From Xenorhabdus ishibashii (lineage in GTDB: Bacteria > Pseudomonadota > Gammaproteobacteria > Enterobacterales > Enterobacteriaceae), in assembly GCF_002632755.1 (NCBI RefSeq), contig NZ_NJAK01000002.1, positions 217,200 to 281,199 on the forward strand: 64,000 nucleotides of DNA, read 5' to 3'. Shown here one piece after another: positions 26,519 to 35,739 of the stretch (positions are counted from its first letter, which is position 1; every line of letters begins with the position of its first letter). Both the position numbers and the translations under genes were made by a program. The notes under the pieces were generated by a model, which did no database searches, was not told the DNA's origin, and saw only the letters and a list, made by a program, of their open reading frames with translations.

Positions 26519-27298
26519 TTATTCCTCTGGAACTTTCAAAAATTGGCTGACATGTTTGGCAAAGCTTGGTTTTATTCCCATTAATTTCCGACATGTGGCA
26601 GATAAATGAGAAGGGGAGTCAAAACCACATTTCAGTGCGGCATCAGTGATGCGATTGCCTTGTGCAATCAGCCAAAGGGCACGCATCAAGCACTGAAAGA
26701 GCAAATAACTTTTTAAACTACTGCCGGTCATATCTGTAAAAAGATGAGATAAGCGGCTTTTAGATAAATAAATAGCTTTTAATAGTGAATCTTGTTGAGC
26801 AGTAAGTTCATTTGCCGAAGAAATTGTTGTAAGCACCTGTTGAATACGTTGATCATTGATCTCATGGATAAGATAACAGTGATTAATTGCTAAGATAGCA
26901 AGCAGTCTTTTCCACACTGTGTTATAGTGCGAGACGTCCAACTTTCCATTTTGAAGATTTTCCGCGTTAAGGGATAACGCTTCTGAAATGAAGTCAGAAA
27001 AACAAGAAAAAGGTTTGTTTTCTGATAAATATTGATGCTGCAAACAATATGCTAGTGATGAAGTATGATTAATTAATATTATCCAAAATGGCTGTTGAAC
27101 TAGAGAAATTGTATGCATTACTTTGCTATTAATTAATATAGCTTTACTAACAATAGAGTTCTCTTCAATATTTATTGAAATAGGTTGCTGAGTTTGAGAT
27201 ATAATCAGATGTAAAAAAGCATGACGATGAGCAGATGTACTTATATTCTCACTTATCAATGACAGATGATCTTCCGCAATGACTGCGTTGGTTGTCAT
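26519..27298 (-). CDS. AraC-family regulator
   Basis: 259 residues with the AraC DNA-binding pair in the last 100: LLKAIYLSKSRLSHLFTDMTGSSLKSYL and then ITDAALKCGFDSPSHLSATCRKLMGIKPS. The N-terminal half is a beta-rich sensor-like region without a known ligand. AAGGAGGAAAG is a very strong ribosome site for the ATG at 27298. It lies 39 bases upstream of the split transglutaminase-like gene on the same strand and may have been in an operon with it. Confidence 0.88.
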   Translation of the reverse strand: MTTNAVIAEDHLSLISENISTSAHRHAFLHLIISQTQQPISINIEENSIVSKAILINSKVMHTISLVQQPFWIILINHTSSLAYCLQHQYLSENKPFSCFSDFISEALSLNAENLQNGKLDVSHYNTVWKRLLAILAINHCYLIHEINDQRIQQVLTTISSANELTAQQDSLLKAIYLSKSRLSHLFTDMTGSSLKSYLLFQCLMRALWLIAQGNRITDAALKCGFDSPSHLSATCRKLMGIKPSFAKHVSQFLKVPEE

Positions 27299-27383
27299 CT
27301 TTCCTCCTTATGTCCATTCTGGCTGTTTTTTCACCATCGTTGCTGTATATTAGCTAAAAATATGAAGTTTAGAAGGATTTTTT

Positions 27384-27842
27384 ATGTCTATATGGGTAGA
27401 TGCTGATGCATGTCCTAAGGTTATAAAAGAAATATTATATCGTGCAGCAGAACGTGAAAAAGTACGAATTACATTTGTGGCAAATCAACAATTAAATGTA
27501 CCTGCATCCGTTTTTTTACATACGTTGCGAGTTCAAGCTGGATTTGATGTTTCTGACAATGAAATTGTTCGTCGCTCAAAAATCGGTGACTTAGTGGTTA
27601 CAGCAGATATTCCTCTTGCTGCTGAAGTGATCGAAAAAGGTGCAGTGGCACTCAATCCGCGCGGTGAGCGTTATAGTGAGGCGACAATACGTGAACGCCT
27701 AGTCATGCGTGATTTTATGGATACGATGCGAGCGAGTGGAATTCAAACACGAGGGCCTGCTACGTTAAACCAGCGTGATCGCCAGCGGTTCGCAAATGAA
27801 CTCGATAACTGGTTATTGCAACAAAAAAGTATCCTTAAATGA
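27384..27842 (+). CDS. yaiI: YaiI/YqxD-family protein (UPF0178)
   Basis: 152 residues matching the YaiI family over its full length: [18 protein letters not shown] at the start, [27 protein letters not shown] and [17 protein letters not shown]. The Asp residues (DADACP, TADIPLA) resemble a PIN-like nuclease fold, but the function is not established. AGAAGGATTTTTT precedes the ATG. It is monocistronic and its length is normal for the family. Confidence 0.92.
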   Translation: MSIWVDADACPKVIKEILYRAAEREKVRITFVANQQLNVPASVFLHTLRVQAGFDVSDNEIVRRSKIGDLVVTADIPLAAEVIEKGAVALNPRGERYSEATIRERLVMRDFMDTMRASGIQTRGPATLNQRDRQRFANELDNWLLQQKSILK

Positions 27843-28145
27843 AAGACGACTCAATTCCTTTCTTTTTCGTCACACTGTCATAATCGAAGAGGGAACTACA
27901 CTGGCAAACATCTTCTCTGCGTAGAGCCGTGGGAGGATTTGTTAACAGCCGCTCGCTAAAGAGTCAGAATATGGGAAGCTAGTTCATGTTTGTATTTTCT
28001 TTATTTAACATAATATAGATTATGAGAACCATAGATGTAATAGCAAAGTTGTAATGTAAAATACAGGGATAAAAGCTAAAAATCTGGGAGGCCTGGCGTT
28101 TTTCTCCGGCCTCCTCTTTAACGGTAGTGTATATATCATGTGATA
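27843..28145. other. intergenic region with a hairpin
   Basis: 303 bases with no gene. GGAGGCC (28087-28093) pairs with GGCCTCC (28108-28114), followed by TCTTTA; this probably ends the convergent transcripts of yaiI and the amine operon. The rest shows nothing I can support. Confidence 0.45.
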
Positions 28146-29687
28146 TCAAAACGAAACTATATCTGCCGGATTAATTGTGCTCATTACCCCCAGAGCACCT
28201 TTAATTAATGGGATAGCCATCGGTGAGAGATAAGAACCTAGCGGAATTCTCGTGTGGTGGATGCTGGTAAGCATAGTAAAGTCCTGGTTGCGCCCGGTGA
28301 AATCGTCGCTGATGGCTTTGCCAATGCGTACTGTTTGTGCCACCCCATGTCCGCTCCAGCCATGAACCATATACACAGGGATGCTGTCACCACTTTTACG
28401 GGCATCAGTGGCACCGTTCAAGGTCAGATCGCTGATCCCACCCCAAGAATATTCCAGTTCGGGATCCTCCAGATGCGGGAATACAGTTCTGATACGATCG
28501 AGCAAGTAGTTATTCACATCACGCGGTGACCAGGAGTTGCCTGTACCCTGCCCACCGAATAACAGGCGATTGTCACGCACCGCACGATAATAGTCTATCT
28601 GTAACTGTGTATCGTAAACTGGTAAATCTGATGGGATCAGTTCTTTAATATCCACTGGCAACGGCGGTGTTACCGCTACATAAGTGAAAAAAGGTACTGT
28701 CGTGGAAGGGCCTGAGATAAACTCATCCGTGGAACTATGCACCCCCAGTACCACGGCTTTATTCGCTCTGATAACTCCCCGTTCAGTTTCTATGACTGTG
28801 CTGCGGCCATCTTGCTTAATACCTTTCACTTTTGTACTGTCATAGACTCGTCCCCCCAGTCTAACAAAGCCATAAACCAGACCTCTTAGCAGAGCCAGAG
28901 GTTGAACTTGGCCACCGATATCATCGATATTGGCACCATGATAGATACTCGAACGCACATATTCTTCCTGCAATTCGTGTGATCCAATAACCTTTACCGC
29001 CCTATCTCCCAGTTGGCGACGGGCATCAGCATTAGCTACTAATGGCCCCATGTGACCTGGGTGTATTGCTGCGGTGATATGACCATATTTGCGGTCACAT
29101 TCAAAGCCGTAACGCTCGCGGAGCTCATCCACAAGATCCATCGCTTCAATCGATGCAAAACGCCATAAACGTTTGGCTTCATCGGGTGAAAATTTTTCTA
29201 GTATGGTTTCCGCATCCCAACGGGCAATGCCAGGAGTCATCTGTCCTCCATTACGGCCAGAAGCTCCCGAACCAATGTTATCCTTTTCAACCAGAATCAC
29301 ATCCACGCCAGCTTCAGCAAGATGCAATGCAGTGGAAGCACCCAATAACCCACCGCCAATAACTACAACCTCGCAATTCTGGTCGCTGGAAAAGCTGCCA
29401 AAAGCCGGCCAGTCAGCCAGTGAAGCCTCATAATAGTTAGTTGGCATGACGTTGGTAGCCACGTCTCTATGCCAATTCCAGATACGCGGCTCCAACCCTA
29501 ACAGACTGGTTCTGTATTGTGCATCTTGCAACAGTATTGGCCGAAGTTGGTCAATATTGATGACCGGAGCATCAATTGCAGTTAAGGTTTGTGCGAACAA
29601 AGATGTAGTAGGAAGTATGGATGAAAGTACTCCTGCCCCTACGAAGGTTGCGGCAGTAGAGATAAAATCTCTTCTGTTCATTGCCAT
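28146..29687 (-). CDS. FAD-dependent amine oxidoreductase with Tat signal
   Basis: A 513-residue DAO-family flavoenzyme. MAMNRRDFISTAATF is a twin-arginine (R-R-x-F-I) export signal followed by a hydrophobic stretch to about 32. EVVVIGGGLLGASTALHLAEAG (about 108-129) is the FAD-binding Rossmann motif, ending in EKDNIGSGASGRNGGQM as in gamma-glutamylputrescine oxidase (PuuB) and related enzymes. It is the last gene of an operon with a PatD-like dehydrogenase and GabT. A natural role is amine oxidation to an aldehyde feeding PatD; oxidation in the periplasm would be unusual for this pathway (inference). AAGGAG precedes the ATG. Confidence 0.85.
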   Translation of the reverse strand: MAMNRRDFISTAATFVGAGVLSSILPTTSLFAQTLTAIDAPVINIDQLRPILLQDAQYRTSLLGLEPRIWNWHRDVATNVMPTNYYEASLADWPAFGSFSSDQNCEVVVIGGGLLGASTALHLAEAGVDVILVEKDNIGSGASGRNGGQMTPGIARWDAETILEKFSPDEAKRLWRFASIEAMDLVDELRERYGFECDRKYGHITAAIHPGHMGPLVANADARRQLGDRAVKVIGSHELQEEYVRSSIYHGANIDDIGGQVQPLALLRGLVYGFVRLGGRVYDSTKVKGIKQDGRSTVIETERGVIRANKAVVLGVHSSTDEFISGPSTTVPFFTYVAVTPPLPVDIKELIPSDLPVYDTQLQIDYYRAVRDNRLLFGGQGTGNSWSPRDVNNYLLDRIRTVFPHLEDPELEYSWGGISDLTLNGATDARKSGDSIPVYMVHGWSGHGVAQTVRIGKAISDDFTGRNQDFTMLTSIHHTRIPLGSYLSPMAIPLIKGALGVMSTINPADIVSF

Positions 29688-29712
29688 TTCAGCACTCCTT
29701 TATGACCTGAAA

Positions 29713-30078
29713 TTATCCGTTAGCCCCTGGATTGGGGTATTTATTGCTATCCGACTGCCCTTTTAAAGAGGCGAGGATCAATAAAATAACAGTGCCAACA
29801 AACGGAATAAGATGTAACAGTAGCCACCAGGCACTACAGTTGATATCGTGCAGACGGCGAGCACTTACTGCTAACGTCGGTAAAAATGTGATCAGTAGAT
29901 AGATAGCACTGAACCACCCCATATAAATTTCGGGATTGGCAACAGCAAACAGCCTTTCCAGAAAAGAGATGATGAAAACAGCAAGGATCTGAAATAGAAA
30001 GAAATACCAGAATTCCTTACGCTGAGCCCGTCCCCGAAAACAGGTATAATTCTTTAGTACATTTAAATACCAGTACAT
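29713..30078 (-). CDS. DUF805 membrane protein (YhaH-like)
   Basis: 121 residues with about three or four transmembrane segments. CFRGRAQRKEFWYFFLFQ at the start and LAVSARRLHDINCSAWWLLL are the two signatures of DUF805. The family has no known biochemical role. It lies inside the amine operon, 25 bases before the FAD enzyme gene. GAGAGGAC precedes the ATG at 30078. Confidence 0.88.
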   Translation of the reverse strand: MYWYLNVLKNYTCFRGRAQRKEFWYFFLFQILAVFIISFLERLFAVANPEIYMGWFSAIYLLITFLPTLAVSARRLHDINCSAWWLLLHLIPFVGTVILLILASLKGQSDSNKYPNPGANG

Positions 30079-30174
30079 TGTTGTCCTCTCTTATGAACCA
30101 GCACGGGTTCCTCCCTGCCGCTACGAGCATATCCTTCCTTGGATATCCCCAGTTAAGCGACAGAGTAACTCATA

Positions 30175-31461
30175 TTATTTTCCCTCTTTACAGTTCAGAT
30201 CGAGCAGCACAGATTTCAGAACATTGAGAGCTTCGTCAAAAACATCACTTTGTATGGTCAGCGGCGGAAGGAAACGGATCACATTGCCATGTACACCACA
30301 CGTCAACAGAATCAGACCTCGCTCCAGTGCTTTCTGACGCACTAAGTTGGTAAAATCGGCATCAGGCCCCTGACTGTCCGCACGGTTAAACTCCACCGCA
30401 ATCATCAGCCCAATCCCACGCACATCAGCAATCTGTGGGACATGAGGTCTCAGTTCATGCAAACATTGCTTTAGCCGTTCTCCCAATTGCACCGCACGCT
30501 CAGCCAGCATCTCTTCTTCGATCACATCCAGCACCGCATGACCAGCCGCAATCGCCACCGGATTACCTCCATAAGTTCCCCCCAAACCTCCTGGTACTAC
30601 GGCGTCCATGAGTTCTGATCGTCCCGTTACAGCCGCCAGAGGAAATCCCCCTGCTAAACCTTTTGCCATCGTGGTCAGATCGGCTGCAACTTCATGATGT
30701 TCCATAGCAAACAGTTTACCCGTACGTGCGAAACCAGTCTGAATCTCATCAGCAATGAGTACAATACCGTAGCGATCGGTAATTTCGCGTAAGGCTTTGA
30801 GTAGTTCGGGAGGTGCAGGATAGAAACCGCCTTCGCCTTGTACCGGTTCGATGATGATGGCAGCAACGCGCGTGGGTTCAATATCGGTTTTGAAGAGATT
30901 CTCTAACGCATTCAATGTATGTTCTACGCTGATACCATGCAATCCTACCGGAAACGGAACACGGTAAATGTCACTGACTAGCGGACCAAATCCCATTTTG
31001 TATGGTGCAACTTTGCCTGTTAATGACATACCCAGGAAGGTACGGCCATGAAAAGCGCCGCTGAAAGCCACTATACCACTGCGTCCGGTAGCAGCACGTG
31101 CGATTTTTATGGCATTTTCTACTGCCTCAGCCCCAGTAGTAACAAAGACAGTCTTTTTCGCAAAATTACCCGGCACCAGATGATTCAGTCGTTCGGCTAG
31201 CGTTACATAATTTTCATAAGGCACTACTTGATGACAGGTATGAGTAAATTGTTCCAACTGCTCTCTGGCTGCGGCGATGACGCGCGGGTGACGATGGCCA
31301 GTATTCACTACGGCGATACCGGCAGCAAAATCAATATAACGTTGCCCCTGAGTATCCCAGATTTCGGCATTTTCCGCATTTTTAACATAGATTTGCGTGG
31401 TTACGCCTACGCCTTTTGCGATAGCCGCACTGCGCCTTTTAGCTAACATAGATTCAACCAT
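30175..31461 (-). CDS. gabT: 4-aminobutyrate aminotransferase
   Basis: 428 residues, a class III PLP aminotransferase. VFVTTGAEAVENAIKIAR and FHGRTFLGMSLTGK match GabT/PuuE, IADEIQTGFARTG supplies the Asp that pairs with PLP, and TTMAKGLAGGFPL the Schiff-base Lys. It converts GABA and 2-oxoglutarate to succinate semialdehyde and glutamate in the cytosol. Together with the PatD-like enzyme it completes conversion of putrescine-derived aldehyde to succinate semialdehyde. CAGGAG precedes the ATG at 31461. PuuE is an equally possible name. Confidence 0.9.
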   Translation of the reverse strand: MVESMLAKRRSAAIAKGVGVTTQIYVKNAENAEIWDTQGQRYIDFAAGIAVVNTGHRHPRVIAAAREQLEQFTHTCHQVVPYENYVTLAERLNHLVPGNFAKKTVFVTTGAEAVENAIKIARAATGRSGIVAFSGAFHGRTFLGMSLTGKVAPYKMGFGPLVSDIYRVPFPVGLHGISVEHTLNALENLFKTDIEPTRVAAIIIEPVQGEGGFYPAPPELLKALREITDRYGIVLIADEIQTGFARTGKLFAMEHHEVAADLTTMAKGLAGGFPLAAVTGRSELMDAVVPGGLGGTYGGNPVAIAAGHAVLDVIEEEMLAERAVQLGERLKQCLHELRPHVPQIADVRGIGLMIAVEFNRADSQGPDADFTNLVRQKALERGLILLTCGVHGNVIRFLPPLTIQSDVFDEALNVLKSVLLDLNCKEGK

Positions 31462-31497
31462 AAATAAAAACTCCTGAGTAATTTGAATAAATAGGCT

Positions 31498-32250
31498 TCA
31501 GCAGACAAATTCCCTGAGTGATTCAGTATGTGATGACGGTAGAATAATCAAACGCAGTGAAAGTGTTTCACCACTGACTGACTGGTTAATATCTTGATTT
31601 TTCAATAGTGAACCTGAACGCACTCCTGGCACTGTTGAAGTCACGACACGCGCATCGTCATTAATAATTAATGCTGGTTTACCGATAGCACCCAAAATCG
31701 GCAAAAGTAACCGATCCAGTGTCGAGACCAGAATATCCACCGCCGCAACACCAGCAAACTCCTTACCGATAAGTACCGGATGAGCTATCGTAATCGTGTA
31801 AGCGCCATTACAGACATAATCCACATAAGGGCCGTCAATAACAGGAAGATGGCGACTGGCTGGTTGCCTGAACCACTCAAATAATCGGAAATCTAGACGT
31901 CTGCGTTGCTCTTGATTTTGCTCCAACTGCGCGTACTGAATGATATTTCCTTCCTGACGCCACCACTCCAGTGTCCAGTAATCACTCTCCTTCTCAACCG
32001 TCTTCGTTACCGTGTAGCTGGCAAATCCCGCCCCATTGCACCAGACGTTGTGATGTAGTACTTCATGAATATGTTTTTGCAATGCGTTGCGTTGATCCTG
32101 CGCCAAGCGGATACCTTCTGTACGATATAACGGCAGCTCTAATAAAATACGCGCTGTCCTATCCGCTAAAGTTGCAGTGGCTCGCTGAGCCGCGACAAGG
32201 ATATCATTCAGGATACTCCTGGCGCGTTCTGCATGTATGTCGTTGTACAT
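31498..32250 (-). CDS. soluble Cache-domain sensor protein
   Basis: 250 residues with no signal peptide or membrane segment. WCNGAGFASYTVTK, EWWRQ and especially GPYVDYVCNGAYTITIAHPVL followed by EFAGVAAVDILVSTLDR match the membrane-distal fold of dCache domains, which normally sit outside the membrane in chemoreceptors and kinases and bind amino acids or amines. Here the domain stands alone, in the operon, 27 bases after the GntR regulator. A cytoplasmic amine-binding role is inferred. GGGGGAT precedes the ATG. Confidence 0.72.
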   Translation of the reverse strand: MYNDIHAERARSILNDILVAAQRATATLADRTARILLELPLYRTEGIRLAQDQRNALQKHIHEVLHHNVWCNGAGFASYTVTKTVEKESDYWTLEWWRQEGNIIQYAQLEQNQEQRRRLDFRLFEWFRQPASRHLPVIDGPYVDYVCNGAYTITIAHPVLIGKEFAGVAAVDILVSTLDRLLLPILGAIGKPALIINDDARVVTSTVPGVRSGSLLKNQDINQSVSGETLSLRLIILPSSHTESLREFVC

Positions 32251-32277
32251 ATATCCCCCAGTGATGAATGCGACCCA

Positions 32278-33033
32278 TTACTTACGATAAGATCCCTGCA
32301 AGAATGGCGCATCTGTATCCATACGCAATTTGCATTCAAGCAGGCGGTCAGTAATTTGGGTAATCATCTTCTGTGCAAGCTGGTAGCAGGCGAGGCTATC
32401 CCCCTTATACAGAGCGGCCAGAAGTGTATTCCAGGCAGAGGCAACTTCACTATGAATGGCATCTTCTCGGTACAAAATCACCACTAAAGACAGCCATTCA
32501 GCCTGAATCTCCAGTTCTTGATTGGCAAGCCTGGCTGACTGTGCCTGAGATGCCAGGGTTAACAGACAACGCATATCTGTCTGCATACGGATATCCGGCT
32601 GCGTTGCGGCAGCAAAATTTTCAATCAATTGCCCAAGCTTTTTCAGTTCACCTGGAGTTGAACGTTGAGCCGCAAGCCTCGCGCTGTGACCAATCACTGC
32701 ACAGTGAAATTCGCTGAAATCCGCCAGTTCTCCCGAAGCCATCATCCGCAACGGGTGATATTTCTGCATTGTCTCAATAGAAACCTGACACACAAAACTA
32801 CCGCCATGGCGTCCTCGCCGAGTATCGATCAACTGTCTGGCACGCAGCGTGTTCAGGGCGTCACGAACAGTTACCGGTGAAACACCCAACAACCGCGATA
32901 ATTCGTTTTCATTAGGTAACTGCTCATCGGCTTGTAATATTCCTGAGATAATCGCGTTACTTAAACGTTCCACAACCTGTTCGGTTCTGGTTGCCTGATC
33001 GAGAGGTGCGTAGACGATGGAATATGCCGTCAT
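32278..33033 (-). CDS. GntR/FadR-family regulator of the amine operon
   Basis: 251 residues. The N-terminal winged helix reads VVERLSNAIISGILQADEQLPNENELSRLLGVSPVTVRDAL, diagnostic of GntR proteins, and the C-terminal all-helical part (FCD type) binds the effector. It lies in the middle of the amine catabolic operon, so it is probably the autoregulated repressor of the genes (inference). AGGAATTAGAG precedes the ATG at 33033. Confidence 0.9.
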   Translation of the reverse strand: MTAYSIVYAPLDQATRTEQVVERLSNAIISGILQADEQLPNENELSRLLGVSPVTVRDALNTLRARQLIDTRRGRHGGSFVCQVSIETMQKYHPLRMMASGELADFSEFHCAVIGHSARLAAQRSTPGELKKLGQLIENFAAATQPDIRMQTDMRCLLTLASQAQSARLANQELEIQAEWLSLVVILYREDAIHSEVASAWNTLLAALYKGDSLACYQLAQKMITQITDRLLECKLRMDTDAPFLQGSYRK

Positions 33034-33086
33034 TCTCTAATTCCTGATTGAAATAACGCTGGATTTCAACATGTCTGAAAACAACA

Positions 33087-33860
33087 CTAAAAAATGCCGT
33101 GGCAATGCAGCGCTTGTGCATCCTCTGGTACTGGTGAGATAGCATCCCAAAGTTCAGCCACTTTGCCGTTCTCGACGCGCCATAGCTCAAAGTAGCTATG
33201 ACGTGTTCCGGCAATATTCCCCTCTGAATGAGTCAGGACAAACTGCCCGTCAGCTACTGTACGGTGTATTTTTGTATAATGCAGTCCCCTTCCTTCATCT
33301 TTAAGTTGCTTAAGAAACGCAACGACTGCGGCCGTACCGTCGGGAATATCGGGGCTATGCTGGCGAAATTCTTCACCATTGGTATAGTTTCCGAATTCAT
33401 CATAGTGCCCTTCGATCAAGGTTCGCGTGAAAAAATTAACGACCAGTTCACGATTCTTCTCTTTGTCACGGCTATGACCTGTTTCAGTCGGACCATCTAA
33501 CTGAGTTCGGCCACTGGCGTTGGGCATGGACTGCGGTACTAACCCATCCCAGTGTTCCATAATTAAGCCATCAGCCACGCGGTACAAATCGAAACCAACC
33601 AACGGCTGATCGTCTAGCCCCGTGAAACAACCGTGGATAGCAACCAAATCGCCGTCCTGTAGTACGCGAGATGTCTCATAATGCAGTGCAGGATGTGACT
33701 GAACCAGCTCACGCAGTCCGACAAGACCGTCTTTAATCAACGGGGAATGCTCGATGAAATCCGGCGCAAAGTAACGTTCAAGCGCTCCCACATCACGGTC
33801 AGTAAACAGCTTGTAGTGCGCATGTGATACCAGATCGCGCGAAGATCTATTTTGATTCAT
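33087..33860 (-). CDS. tandem NTF2/SnoaL-like fold protein
   Basis: 257 residues made of two SnoaL/NTF2-like halves. The first is about 1-120 (YFAPDFIEHSPLIKDGLVGL, DLYRVADGLIMEHWD) and the second about 135-250 (EFRQHSPDIPDGTAAVVAF, FELWRVENGKVAELWD). The FIEHSP/FRQHSP and EHWD/ELWD pairs mark the same positions in each half. Such folds bind or isomerise small hydrophobic molecules; the role in amine breakdown is unknown. It sits second in the operon, 16 bases after the dehydrogenase gene. Confidence 0.8.
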   Translation of the reverse strand: MNQNRSSRDLVSHAHYKLFTDRDVGALERYFAPDFIEHSPLIKDGLVGLRELVQSHPALHYETSRVLQDGDLVAIHGCFTGLDDQPLVGFDLYRVADGLIMEHWDGLVPQSMPNASGRTQLDGPTETGHSRDKEKNRELVVNFFTRTLIEGHYDEFGNYTNGEEFRQHSPDIPDGTAAVVAFLKQLKDEGRGLHYTKIHRTVADGQFVLTHSEGNIAGTRHSYFELWRVENGKVAELWDAISPVPEDAQALHCHGIF

Positions 33861-33876
33861 TGTGGGTGTCCTTGTA

Positions 33877-35307
33877 TCAATCGTTGGAACTCATCACATG
33901 TTTAATGCGTGTATATTCTTCGAAACCATAAGCCGACAAATCTTTCCCGTACCCAGAGTTTTTGAAGCCGCCATGTGGTGCTTCTGCTGTAAGGGGAATA
34001 TGGGTGTTAATCCAGACAGTTCCAAAATCAAGCTCGCGAGACAGGCGCAATGCCCGACCATGGTCACGGGTCCAGACGCTGGAGGCCAACCCGTATTTCA
34101 CATCGTTAGCTTTCTCTATAGCTTCCTTTTCGGTTGAAAACTTCTGCACTGTGATGACAGGGCCAAAAATTTCGGTCTGAATCACTTCATCGTGCTGTTC
34201 CAGACCGGTAATCACCGTAGGTTCAAAATAATATCCTGAACGATTGGCATGACACCCTCCCGTTTCAATACGAGCATGAACGGGAAGACGTGCAATAAAC
34301 CCCTTGACCTGCTCCAACTGACGAACATTATTAAGCGGCCCATACAGCGCATCTTTATCTTCGGGATTGCCAAAACGGGTAGCTTTAGCTGCCGCCACCA
34401 ATTTAGTGACAAAGATATCGTGAATAGATTCATGTACCAGTACACGTGAAGCCGCCGTACAATCCTGACCAGCGTTAAAATACCCAGCAGTAGCAATAGT
34501 TTCCACCGCTTTATCCATATCCGCATCGGCAAAAATAACCACTGGTGCTTTACCACCTAGTTCCAAATGCACTCTGGTGAGATTGGCCGCCGCCGAAGAA
34601 GCAACCTGCAAACCTGCACGTGTAGAACCAGTGATAGAAACCATGGCTGGTGTTTTATGTGAAACGACTAAGGCACCTGCACTGGCATTACCCAACACGA
34701 CGTTGAAAGTACCGGTAGGGAAGAACGGAGCGGAAAGTTCAGCCAGCAACAGAGTGCTCTCTGGCGTGGTATCACTCGGTTTAAGCACTACTGTATTACC
34801 TGCTGCCAACGCAGGCGCAACCTTCCACACCGCCATCATCAACGGATAGTTCCACGGGGTAACCTGCCCCACTACACCTAGTGGTTCACGCCGAATACTG
34901 GTAGTCATATCAGGGAGATACTCAGCAGTGGCCTTTCCTTCTAAAAAACGAGCCGCACCGGCGAAGAAGCGAATATGATCGACAGACGTTGCAACTTCTT
35001 CGGAAGCAATCAGGTGCTTGAGCTGCCCTGTATTACGGCTTTGCAATTCAATCAGACGTTCAGCATTTTTTTCTATCGTATCAGCCAGCGCTAACAACGC
35101 GCGCTGACGTTCAGAGGGTGTGCTGCGCCCCCATATTTTAAATGCCTCTTTAGCCGATGCATATGCATCATCAACATCCGCCGCGGTCGCGTTAGGAGAA
35201 CGCGCATAAGATTCACCCGTGACCGGACTCACCAGATCAAAATATTCGGAACCTTTAGTTTCAATATACTGACCATTAATGAAATGTCTTAGCGTTGGTA
35301 TCGGCAT
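33877..35307 (-). CDS. aldehyde dehydrogenase, PatD-like (4-aminobutyraldehyde)
   Basis: 476 residues of the ALDH superfamily. VTPWNYPLMMAVWKVAPALA binds NAD, LELGGKAPVV carries the general-base Glu, and NAGQDCTAASR the catalytic Cys. The sequence is close to E. coli PatD (YdcW) along its length, for example EIFGPV, KYGLASSVW and the C-terminal GYGKDLSAYGFEEYT. Expected reaction: 4-aminobutanal to GABA. It is the first gene of the operon, with AAGGAGAGGA before the ATG at 35307. Confidence 0.88.
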   Translation of the reverse strand: MPIPTLRHFINGQYIETKGSEYFDLVSPVTGESYARSPNATAADVDDAYASAKEAFKIWGRSTPSERQRALLALADTIEKNAERLIELQSRNTGQLKHLIASEEVATSVDHIRFFAGAARFLEGKATAEYLPDMTTSIRREPLGVVGQVTPWNYPLMMAVWKVAPALAAGNTVVLKPSDTTPESTLLLAELSAPFFPTGTFNVVLGNASAGALVVSHKTPAMVSITGSTRAGLQVASSAAANLTRVHLELGGKAPVVIFADADMDKAVETIATAGYFNAGQDCTAASRVLVHESIHDIFVTKLVAAAKATRFGNPEDKDALYGPLNNVRQLEQVKGFIARLPVHARIETGGCHANRSGYYFEPTVITGLEQHDEVIQTEIFGPVITVQKFSTEKEAIEKANDVKYGLASSVWTRDHGRALRLSRELDFGTVWINTHIPLTAEAPHGGFKNSGYGKDLSAYGFEEYTRIKHVMSSND

Positions 35308-35739
35308 GGTTACTTCCTCTCCTTATGGATTAAATGGATAAAATATAACCTATGATTTAATATATTTAACGGTTGCATTTTAGTCAAATTTGTAGCAAAA
35401 GTGTAAAAATTTGAGTGAAGTTATATACATACGTGTAACTTTAAGTGTTCTCGTCAGAAAAAAATATTCAAATCTGTGAGAAGGATCGAAAATTACATAT
35501 TTTACGGGCTGGATAGATAGAGACATCGTCGGGCGGTGAAAGACAGGTGATTGGGTTAGCGCGTTTGTGCTTATCCAGATCTGTATTTAAAATTCTAAAA
35601 ATTTTAAATTACAGTTAAATTATTTATTTAAAAAACAGTTGGTTATAAATAAACTTATAATTTATTCTTGACTAATAAGAAACAACTTTTTCTACTAATA
35701 TGGATATTAGGATAATAAATTGTAGATAAGAGGATAATT
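35308..35739. promoter_or_regulatory. divergent promoter region of the amine operon and ydfG
   Basis: 432 AT-rich bases without a gene. AAGTTA (35418-35423) and TAACTT (35436-35441) form inverted 6-bp arms with a 12-base spacer, about 110 bases before the dehydrogenase ATG; this is a possible site for the operon's GntR protein (low confidence). No other structure is evident. Confidence 0.35.
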
